A stretch of DNA of 64,000 bases from Cyanobacteria bacterium REEB67 (GTDB lineage: Bacteria; Cyanobacteriota; Vampirovibrionia; Obscuribacterales; Obscuribacteraceae): NCBI GenBank assembly GCA_018971775.1, contig JAGXAB010000002.1, positions 67,001-131,000 on the forward strand, written 5' to 3'. Within the stretch, counting starts at the first letter, position 1. Each line of letters begins with the position of its first letter. The position numbers were made by a program, and so were the translations under genes. Positions 41,553-48,310 of this stretch are shown piece after piece. The notes under the pieces are model-generated. The model ran no database searches. It was not told the origin of the DNA and worked only from the letters and a program-made list of their open reading frames with translations.

Positions 41553-42703
41553 CAAAAATCATCTCCATCGGCACGGCCCTACCGACCAATCTCCTCTCCC
41601 AAAAGGCGGCCCTGGCACACGCCAAAGGGCATTGCTGCGACAATCAGCACGAAGAGCGCGTACTCGACCGCCTCTATGAGCGCACCACGATCAAAACCCG
41701 GGCGACGATTTTCCTTGAGCCGGACAGCGACGACGAAAATTCGATCGCCAAATTTTACGGCAGCAGCGTCGCAAACCCGAACCCGGGCACAGCGGCGCGC
41801 ATGGAGCGCTATAAAAGCGAAGCACCAGCACTGGCAATCGCGGCGACCCGCGACGCTCTAGCCCTGGCGAAAATTGACGCAAGCGAAATCGGCAATCTCG
41901 TCACCGTATCATGCACCGGTTTTTTCTCCCCCGGATTAGATACGGCCATCATCGACATCATTGGCCTGAGCCCGGATGTGACACGTACCAATGTCGGCTT
42001 CATGGGCTGCCACGGCGCCTTGAACGGCTTGCGAGCCGCATCGGCATTAAGCACTGTCGGAGCGAACAAAACTTTGCTGGTGGCAGCCGAAATCTGCTCG
42101 CTGCATTTCCAATACGGCAAAAAAAGAGACAATATGATGGCTAACGCCCTCTTCGCCGACGGCGCTGCCGCGGCAATCCTCGATAGCGACGAAACTAGTC
42201 TTACCAAGGGCATCAATAAATCGCCAGGATCTCTAGCGATAAATAAAGATCTGACGATAAATCTAATAGCCACCTCCTCACATTTGCTTGCTAACAGCCG
42301 CGAAGCAATGAGCTGGGAAATAAAAGATCACGGCTTCGTCATGACCCTGCGCCCGGAAGTTTCGCACCTGATTGAAGCCCACTTAGGGCCCTGGCTGACA
42401 ACATGGTTGGCGAAATACGATTTGCAAATCAAGGACATCAGTGCCTGGGGAGTGCATCCTGGCGGGCCGAAAATACTGGATGCAGTGGAGACAGGGCTGA
42501 GGCTGGCAAAAAACAAACTGGCCGTGTCTCGGGAAATCCTGCGCACCTGTGGCAATATGTCATCGCCGACGATACTATTCATTCTCAAACAACTGGCCGA
42601 GGCAAGGCGAGAGACAACCGCTGCCGCTGATCGCGGACATACGGTTTTACTGGCATTTGGCCCGGGCCTGACTATTGAAGCGGCCCTGCTGACCGGCGTC
42701 TAA
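41549..42703 (+). CDS. type III polyketide synthase (chalcone/stilbene synthase family)
   Basis: A 384-residue ketosynthase homologue that extends an acyl-CoA starter with malonyl-CoA and cyclises it, typically to alkylresorcinols or alkylpyrones in bacteria. The catalytic triad is complete: Cys154 in VGFMGCHGALNG, His303 in WGVHPGGPKIL and Asn336 in CGNMSSPT. The closing AFGPGLTIEAALL is the conserved C-terminal loop. With its methyltransferase and oxidoreductase it should make a modified phenolic or pyrone lipid. Starter and chain length are not readable. It ends 1 nt from a convergent cytochrome gene. Confidence 0.94.
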   Translation: MTKIISIGTALPTNLLSQKAALAHAKGHCCDNQHEERVLDRLYERTTIKTRATIFLEPDSDDENSIAKFYGSSVANPNPGTAARMERYKSEAPALAIAATRDALALAKIDASEIGNLVTVSCTGFFSPGLDTAIIDIIGLSPDVTRTNVGFMGCHGALNGLRAASALSTVGANKTLLVAAEICSLHFQYGKKRDNMMANALFADGAAAAILDSDETSLTKGINKSPGSLAINKDLTINLIATSSHLLANSREAMSWEIKDHGFVMTLRPEVSHLIEAHLGPWLTTWLAKYDLQIKDISAWGVHPGGPKILDAVETGLRLAKNKLAVSREILRTCGNMSSPTILFILKQLAEARRETTAAADRGHTVLLAFGPGLTIEAALLTGV

Positions 42704-42704
42704 C

Positions 42705-43046
42705 CTAAAGCGAAGCCTGTTTGACTGTTACTTTCGGAAGATCTTTGCAGTATTTGTACAGGGCATCGAGTGCCTTGCGGTCGCTGATCACATGAGGATT
42801 GAAAGGCATATGGCCCTTGGGCGCATTCAAATATTTTTTAAATTGCGTCATCGTTTGCAATTTTGCCGAGCCGGCGAGCGGCCGATCGCGATTGATTGAA
42901 TTGCCGCCGCCCTGATGGCAGCTGGCACAGTTTTGCTCAAAAACCAACTTGCCGTCAGCCTTCCGGGCAGACTCCCGCGCTTGTGATTGCGGCAAAAGTC
43001 CGAACATCAGCGCTGCCAGACCGAGGCTCCTTATTGCTTTGCGCAT
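42705..43046 (-). CDS. exported monohaem cytochrome c (c6-like)
   Basis: A 113-residue protein with a signal peptide (MRKAIRSLGLAALMFGLL, cleavage near SQA) and one haem site, CASCH, in FEQNCASCHQGGG. The axial Met is likely that of KGHMPFNP. Size and the position of the motif match class I cytochromes c, and the NCASCHxGG start is like cyanobacterial c6 and c553. It should be a periplasmic electron carrier. It is tail to tail with the polyketide synthase with a 1-nt gap and no terminator, so read-through antisense transcription is likely. Confidence 0.88.
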   Translation of the reverse strand: MRKAIRSLGLAALMFGLLPQSQARESARKADGKLVFEQNCASCHQGGGNSINRDRPLAGSAKLQTMTQFKKYLNAPKGHMPFNPHVISDRKALDALYKYCKDLPKVTVKQASL

Positions 43047-43147
43047 GCCATTCTCCCAACCGGACGAGCTTAATTACCGTGCTACCTTGACCAGTGGATT
43101 TTCAGATCCGATTTTGACAATCTCCAGGACAACAATACTTTCGACTG

Positions 43148-44329
43148 ATGCGTAAAGCAATAGTAAAAGCGAAAATATTGGAATATTCGCGTATATTGTC
43201 CAGTGACAGAATAATTTCGAGTCGTCTGCAGCGACACAATCGGCGGTTACCTTTTTATGAAGTACAGACAGTGACGACAAAATTGGCGGCAAGCAGAAAT
43301 ACCGACCTGGCCCTTAAGATTGTCTCTATGTCTGTCGGAGCCGTGCTTTTAGTCCTTTTGCTAGAACGCCTTAAAATACTGATCGTTTGCATTGTCCTGG
43401 CAATAACTCTCGCCTCGTCATTGACGCCACTAGCAGAGGCCGCACAAAGAAAGAAAGTACCAAGAGTCTTGACAGTCATGGGCATTTATATCGTGGCCGG
43501 CTCCCTCTATTTCACAGTCGGAGCAATGTTGCTGCCAGCCGTTCACGAGCAATGGCAAAGACTCATGGAAAATTTTCCCACTTATCTAACCGGCGTCAAC
43601 CACTGGTATCAACATGCACTCAACATGGCCGGCAGCAGAGCCGATGCTCTCAGCTTCGACCTGGAAGATTTGCGTACAGTCGCCATCAAACTAATTCGGC
43701 AGACCCTAACTACGGGCGCCGGTGCAATAGGCCTTTTAGGCAACATCATTTTGATTCTTTTTCTGGCCGCCTATCTCGTCATTGAAGCCGAGCGAATCTG
43801 GCCCGCTCTTTTGAAGTGGCTCCCTCCCAATAGTCGAGTCAGAGCAGCGGCTCTAGTTACACCACTCGCTCAGCGAATGGGCGGTTATGTGCACGGACAG
43901 ATTCTAGTTGCACTGGCGGTGAGTGCCGTTCTTATCGCAGGCTTCAGCATAATGGATGTGAAATATGCACTACTACTGGGCATTCTCGGAGGGGTCCTCA
44001 ACCTCATACCCTATATCGGCGCCCTCATAGCGACAGCCTGTGCCCTACTGGTGGCGTTCAATCAAACGCCGATGCTGGCAGTCGCAGTTTTGGTCTTCTA
44101 TGCCTTTGAACAATGGCTTGAAAGCAGCTTTCTAGTGCCGCATTTCCTCGGCAACAGCGTCACCCTGCATCCTCTCGTCGTTCTGCTCGCCATACTGACC
44201 GGAGCGGCATTGCTAGGCATCCCCGGCGCCCTGATCAGCGTACCGCTAACCTCTGCCGCGATGTTCCTCGCCGAAGAGTTCTATTTGAAAAAATTGGATC
44301 CGCTTGAGCCCAACGATGCGCAGTCATGA
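43148..44329 (+). CDS. AI-2E family (PerM-type) membrane transporter
   Basis: A protein of up to 393 residues with the AI-2E transporter layout: an N-terminal helix pair, a soluble ~80-residue middle segment (AVHEQWQRLMENFPTYLTG), then five or six helices. The conserved GGVLNLIPYIGALIATACALLVAF and PLVVLLAILTGAALLGIPGALISVP blocks are present. Members export small molecules, peptides or act in osmotic exchange; the quorum-signal role of TqsA does not extend to all. The first ~40 residues are basic and atypical, so a GTG at 43271 is a likely alternative start. Confidence 0.87.
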   Translation: MRKAIVKAKILEYSRILSSDRIISSRLQRHNRRLPFYEVQTVTTKLAASRNTDLALKIVSMSVGAVLLVLLLERLKILIVCIVLAITLASSLTPLAEAAQRKKVPRVLTVMGIYIVAGSLYFTVGAMLLPAVHEQWQRLMENFPTYLTGVNHWYQHALNMAGSRADALSFDLEDLRTVAIKLIRQTLTTGAGAIGLLGNIILILFLAAYLVIEAERIWPALLKWLPPNSRVRAAALVTPLAQRMGGYVHGQILVALAVSAVLIAGFSIMDVKYALLLGILGGVLNLIPYIGALIATACALLVAFNQTPMLAVAVLVFYAFEQWLESSFLVPHFLGNSVTLHPLVVLLAILTGAALLGIPGALISVPLTSAAMFLAEEFYLKKLDPLEPNDAQS

Positions 44330-44333
44330 AAAT

Positions 44334-46301
44334 TTAAAAAATCGTTTTTACGCTCTGAAAATCTTCGATCAATTTTGGCGGAAATGCCGCACGCAGAGCG
44401 TTAAGCACCGCTGAAATATCAATAACTTCCTGCAAAATAGCACCGTTTACCGGACTCAGATGACCGGTAGCGGCGAAATACATACCGATAAGACTGAAAA
44501 ATATGCCACCAACAGCACTTTGTAGAGCTATGGTGCGCATGCGCCTGCTAATGTGGATAAACTCATCGACTTTTTCGAGCGAATTATCCATAATCACGAC
44601 ACCGGCGGCAGCTGCAGTGACGTCACTGTTTTGGCCTATGGCCATGCCGACGGTAGCAGCCAACATCGCAGGCGCGTCGTTGATACCATCACCAATGTAT
44701 AAAGTCTTAGCCGCCGCGGTTTCTCTGCGCACGATAGCCAATTTTTGCTCCGGCTTTTGCTGAGCAAATACTTCGGTGATACCGACCTGCTGAGCAAGGT
44801 AGCGCACCTCCGACTCGCGATCGCCGGAAACAATCAGCAGACGTGAAAAGCCGTGCTTAGGCCCGAGGTGACCAAGAAAGGATCGACTCTCGCGACGCGG
44901 CGCGTCTCTGAAGCGAAAGACTGCCGCATAAAGACCGTCGACAGCGACGACACATTCCAGTCCACCGCTTACTGGCGGCAGTTGCGTCACACCGGAAATT
45001 TGAGCGGTATCGAGCTGGTTGCGACCGGTCACTTGCACGCGGCGACCGCAGACCATGCCGCGCAGTCCCTGTCCGGGCGGCTCACTGACTTCACTGGCCT
45101 CGGCGATATCGATACCTTCCGCCTTAGCAGCGGCGATGATGGCCCGCGCCAGCGGATGTTTGGAATAGAGCTCCAGACCGGCAACGAGCTTGAGTATTTC
45201 CTTTTGCTCAAAATCGGGGGCGAGGAGCTGCTCCGTCAGCACCGGCGCGCCATAAGTCAAAGTGCCGGTTTTATCAAAAATAGCGGTGCGACATTGTCCG
45301 ATTTGCTCGAGGACGACAGGACTCTTGACGATAATCGCCCGACGGGCGCAGAGTGCTATCGAGCCGATGATAGCAATTGGAATGCCGATCAGCAAAGGGC
45401 AGGGCGTGGCTATTACCAGAACAGCCAGGAAGCGCAAGGGCTCGCCGCTCAACCACCAGGCGATCAGGGCTACCGACAGCGCCAGAGGCGTATAAGAAGC
45501 GCCGAGTTGATCGCCGAGGCGCTGCAACTGCGGTCGTTTCGTCTCCGAATCACGCATCACTTCCATGATTTTGGCGTAGCGCGAATCTGCCACTCGCTTG
45601 CTTGTCCGGATACTCAACGCGGACTCGCCGTTCAAGGCGCCGGAGATTACCGTCGAGCCGGAGGTTTTCGTCACCTGAAAGGGTTCGCCGGTCAGGTAGG
45701 ACTCGTCCATACCACCGCGCCCATCGATAACAACGCCGTCAGCCGGACAGATCTCGTGCGGGTAGACGACGAGGATATCTCCGACACTCACATCAGCGAG
45801 CGCCACGTCGCTTACCACGCCTTCCGTGCGACGGTGAGCAATGGCAGGCATGCGTTTGGCTAAAGCCGAGAGGACCGACGATGCACTGCGCAAGGCGTAG
45901 CTCTCCAGGGCTTCGCCACTGGCTAGCATGAGCACGATGATCGAGCCTGCCAGATATTCGCCGAGCCAGACCGAAGTGACAATCGAAATGCCACCGAGCA
46001 GGTCGGCGCCGAAATCCAGGCGCAAGAGCTTGCCTAGAAGTTGCCATAAAAGAGGTAAGCCACAGACAAGCAAAACGAAAAGAAGCGGCGATTGGTAAAC
46101 AACAGGTGCTGCAGAAAGGCCAAAACGGAGGCCCAGATGCAAAATAATCGCCACAATGGCCATGCCGGCGATTATGGTCGATCGGCGCCGGCGCAGGCCG
46201 GTCGGAGAAAACCAGGGAAAGTGCTTGTCGGACGGCACTTCCAAGGGGGTCTTACTGATTGCTGGGGACTGCATAGGTGGCTTTGTGTTCATAGCTGTCA
46301 T
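44334..46301 (-). CDS. P1B-type heavy-metal translocating ATPase
   Basis: A 655-residue metal-pumping ATPase with no N-terminal metal-binding domain. Seen in order: membrane helices, the actuator motif YLTGEPFQ, the metal-site motif ATPCPLLIG in a transmembrane helix, the phosphorylation site FDKTGTLT, SKHPLARAI (nucleotide domain), GDGINDAPA and a final helix pair. The TPC motif differs from the CPC of copper pumps, so Zn/Cd/Co or another ion is more likely; the ion cannot be fixed from sequence. No metal regulator is adjacent. The start has no strong ribosome site; Met at 46292 is an alternative. Confidence 0.92.
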   Translation of the reverse strand: MTAMNTKPPMQSPAISKTPLEVPSDKHFPWFSPTGLRRRRSTIIAGMAIVAIILHLGLRFGLSAAPVVYQSPLLFVLLVCGLPLLWQLLGKLLRLDFGADLLGGISIVTSVWLGEYLAGSIIVLMLASGEALESYALRSASSVLSALAKRMPAIAHRRTEGVVSDVALADVSVGDILVVYPHEICPADGVVIDGRGGMDESYLTGEPFQVTKTSGSTVISGALNGESALSIRTSKRVADSRYAKIMEVMRDSETKRPQLQRLGDQLGASYTPLALSVALIAWWLSGEPLRFLAVLVIATPCPLLIGIPIAIIGSIALCARRAIIVKSPVVLEQIGQCRTAIFDKTGTLTYGAPVLTEQLLAPDFEQKEILKLVAGLELYSKHPLARAIIAAAKAEGIDIAEASEVSEPPGQGLRGMVCGRRVQVTGRNQLDTAQISGVTQLPPVSGGLECVVAVDGLYAAVFRFRDAPRRESRSFLGHLGPKHGFSRLLIVSGDRESEVRYLAQQVGITEVFAQQKPEQKLAIVRRETAAAKTLYIGDGINDAPAMLAATVGMAIGQNSDVTAAAAGVVIMDNSLEKVDEFIHISRRMRTIALQSAVGGIFFSLIGMYFAATGHLSPVNGAILQEVIDISAVLNALRAAFPPKLIEDFQSVKTIF

Positions 46302-46432
46302 ATGAGTAAAGCAGTCGGACGTCTTTAAAGAATCGGCCGAAGTAGGTATTAATCTGGCAAAACCTCCGGATAGCGAGTTTTTTTCCTAGATACCCCCCGG
46401 CCATTTTACTTTCACGAGTTAGTCACGTGGTC

Positions 46433-46455
46433 TTTCGTATTCTTCCCATACGAAA
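46433..46455. promoter_or_regulatory. 8-bp perfect inverted repeat upstream of 46506
   Basis: TTTCGTAT (46433-46440) and ATACGAAA (46448-46455) flank a 7-nt spacer, 50 nt before the start of the next gene. There is no T-run after it, so an operator or a 5'-UTR hairpin is more likely than a terminator. Confidence 0.4.
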
Positions 46456-46505
46456 TCGCACTGAGGGTTTCGTCCCCCACCCCCAATGTTTTCTGGAGAA
46501 TCGAA

Positions 46506-47117
46506 ATGAGCACCACCTTTGCCCCATTCGTGGAAGCCAACATCACAGATTCGACCGACGTTTTCGCCAGCACCGTCAGACCGGTAAGCAGCTTCCTCAA
46601 GCCCACCCTGACCAGCTGGATCAACGCCCCTTACTACAATGTCCCGGCCAACCTGAAGCCCGCCGCCGTCGCCGCAACCGCTGAAGCGCCGGTAGAAAAC
46701 CTCGAAACTCCCGTCGCCGTTAAAGAAGCAGCCGAAGAAGCAGCGCCGGCGCCGGCCGTTACCGTACCTGTTGCGACCGCCCGCCAGTACCTTCCGACTG
46801 TCCCCGACACCGTTGTCCTCGAAGGCTTCGACGTCAACAAGCTCTCGCCCGACCTGCAAGAAGTCGTCGCCGAAAGCCACATCACCCATGTCCAGACCGT
46901 CATCCGCTTCCTGCAAAAAGGCGGCGAAGGCGCCAAGACTTTCGGCAAAATCTTCCTCAACGACCTCGCCCTTCAAAGAAGCATCTTGAGCGACCTCATG
47001 GGCGAATCGAGCAATGCACTCTCCCAGCTCGATTCACTACAGCGCGAACTGGCCCTCAGACTGGCCGCCTGCGTACAGGCCAGACAGGTTGCCCAGCTCC
47101 TTTTGGTTGATGTTTAA
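46506..47117 (+). CDS. unrecognised protein, Ala/Pro-rich linker plus helical domain
   Basis: A 203-residue soluble protein. Residues 1-55 contain FVEANITDSTDVFASTV and LKPTLTSWINAPYY; ~55-90 form an Ala/Glu/Pro-rich linker (AEAPVENLETPVAV, EEAAPAPAV); and ~110-200 look like two or three amphipathic helices (TVIRFLQKGGEGAKTFGKIF, SQLDSLQRELALRL). GGAG lies 9 nt before the ATG. The codon choice is strongly C-ending, like highly expressed genes. The layout loosely recalls phasins or other surface-coating helical proteins, but no signature supports that. Confidence 0.7.
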   Translation: MSTTFAPFVEANITDSTDVFASTVRPVSSFLKPTLTSWINAPYYNVPANLKPAAVAATAEAPVENLETPVAVKEAAEEAAPAPAVTVPVATARQYLPTVPDTVVLEGFDVNKLSPDLQEVVAESHITHVQTVIRFLQKGGEGAKTFGKIFLNDLALQRSILSDLMGESSNALSQLDSLQRELALRLAACVQARQVAQLLLVDV

Positions 47118-47156
47118 ATTGAAAGCCAATACTTAGCAAACAAGCATTTAAGCAGA

Positions 47157-47441
47157 CTAGATATTTTTGCGAGACCGCTTTTTATAGACTTCATCGTCAT
47201 TGCGTCTGTCCACTATTAGAACGGAAACAGTCTGCTCGTCAAACTTATAAACGACGCGGTATTCGCCGATGTCAGCGCGAAAAAGATCGTTGTACCCCTT
47301 GAGAGAGCTGGCATCTATCGGTGTAGGTTCCGCCAGCAAACCCAAAACCTTTTTCAAAACTTGCTTGAACTGCTTGGGCTCTAGTAACTGAATAAAATCA
47401 AGTGCCTCTTTGGTTATGCTCAGGCTACGCACCTTGAGCAT
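47157..47441 (-). CDS. RelE/ParE-family toxin
   Basis: A 94-residue basic protein with the compact RelE fold pattern: two N-terminal helices (TKEALDFIQLL, FKQVLKKVLGLLAE), then DLFRADIGEYRVVYKFDEQTVSVLIVDRRNDDEVYKK, the usual RxxxGxYRVxY core with a hydrophobic strand and a basic end. Such toxins cleave mRNA on the ribosome; some poison gyrase. The start overlaps the antitoxin by 17 nt, standard for a type II module. The C-terminal RSRKN is unusually basic. Confidence 0.87.
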   Translation of the reverse strand: MLKVRSLSITKEALDFIQLLEPKQFKQVLKKVLGLLAEPTPIDASSLKGYNDLFRADIGEYRVVYKFDEQTVSVLIVDRRNDDEVYKKRSRKNI

Positions 47442-47673
47442 CCTCGATCAAACGCTTCACCTGATCCGACGAGGCGAAGCCGGCAGCTTCAGCACTAAGG
47501 GCGCGGCCAGCCCAGTAGGCATCTTCCATCGCAGTCAGACGTTCATATTCAGCAGCGGACAAGATGACGACAGAGGATCTGCCGGATTTTTTGACCAGGA
47601 CTGGCTCAACGAGAGCCAAATCCATAACAGTGCCGAATGTGTTTTTCACTTCAGTCGAAGAAACAGTTTTCAT
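47425..47673 (-). CDS. Phd/YefM-type antitoxin
   Basis: An 82-residue protein beginning MKTVSSTEVKNTFGTVMDLA, the Phd/YefM fold start, followed by EPVLVKKSGRSSVVILSAAEYERL and an acidic helical tail that would neutralise the toxin. The ATG at 47673 is chosen over an earlier in-frame start (47694). It probably binds the TGGCCA operator upstream and represses its own promoter. The toxin gene follows with a 17-nt overlap. Confidence 0.87.
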   Translation of the reverse strand: MKTVSSTEVKNTFGTVMDLALVEPVLVKKSGRSSVVILSAAEYERLTAMEDAYWAGRALSAEAAGFASSDQVKRLIEDAQGA

Positions 47674-47701
47674 TTGAATGCACCTTAAAGCCACTAGGAC
47701 A

Positions 47702-47757
47702 ATTATAGCTAAGGTTAGACAAACTGGCCAGAGTAGACGAATTGGCCAGTTTGGCCA
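47702..47757 (-). promoter_or_regulatory. promoter and operator of the toxin-antitoxin pair
   Basis: On the minus strand a perfect TATAAT (47707-47702) lies 17 nt from TGGCCA (47730-47725), which serves as a poor -35. TGGCCA recurs at 47743 and 47752. AAACTGGCCA and TGGCCAGTTT (47721-47730, 47743-47752) form a 10-bp inverted repeat. An operator over the -35 is the usual plan for autorepressed toxin-antitoxin modules. Confidence 0.6.
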
Positions 47758-47845
47758 AGTTCAATAAATCAATAGCCCTCTCGGCGAACCACTTGCTGCT
47801 GCAGATGCTTAGAATTAAGCAATTCGCAGTCTATTGGTCGACTTA

Positions 47846-48292
47846 CTAATTGCACTTAGAACTAAAAGGACAAAATGTGAACGCTTCCAATGCCTTCTGC
47901 CAATCACTTATGCTTCGCGCCGACAGCCGCTTAGCCTTAATCGTCGGTTTCACGGCTGGGCCGCCACCAGATAATTCTTTGCTGAAGCTGCGATTTTTAA
48001 CCGTGAAAGTCATGCCGTGAGCTGTTGAAGAAATTGGAGGCGCAGCAGCTGGCGCCAGTTTTGAATCCGAAGCGGCAGTCGAGTCGTTCGCTGCCGGTTT
48101 CGATTCCGCCGCAGCCGGAGCGGAAGTTGAAGCTGGAGTCGATGCTGGCGTCGAAGTCGAAGTTGTAGTAGATGTCGAAGTAGCAGCCTGCCCCACCTCT
48201 GTTTTCAAATCGGCGACATCAGCTGCCAGACTCGCGGGCGCGTCGGAAAAAGCCAGCATCAGTGACAATGCCAGCAGAAGTGGTGTTTTCAA
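47846..48292 (-). CDS. secreted low-complexity protein
   Basis: A 148-residue protein with a signal peptide (MKTPLLLALSLMLAFSDAPASLA). The mature half is a Ser/Thr/Ala/Pro-rich run (STSTTTSTSTPASTPASTS) likely to be extended or disordered, then a small domain of ~50 residues with HGMTFTVKNRSFSKEL and a C-terminal CPFSSKC cysteine pair. No family is recognised. It lies 18 nt downstream of lon, so it may be co-transcribed with it. Confidence 0.65.
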   Translation of the reverse strand: MKTPLLLALSLMLAFSDAPASLAADVADLKTEVGQAATSTSTTTSTSTPASTPASTSAPAAAESKPAANDSTAASDSKLAPAAAPPISSTAHGMTFTVKNRSFSKELSGGGPAVKPTIKAKRLSARSISDWQKALEAFTFCPFSSKCN

Positions 48293-48310
48293 CTTCCTTA
48301 CCTCAAATAT

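Noticed and set aside
44853..45863. A 336-codon plus-strand open frame
   Set aside because: It is antisense to the metal ATPase and shows no domain; several such shadows occur opposite strongly biased genes here.
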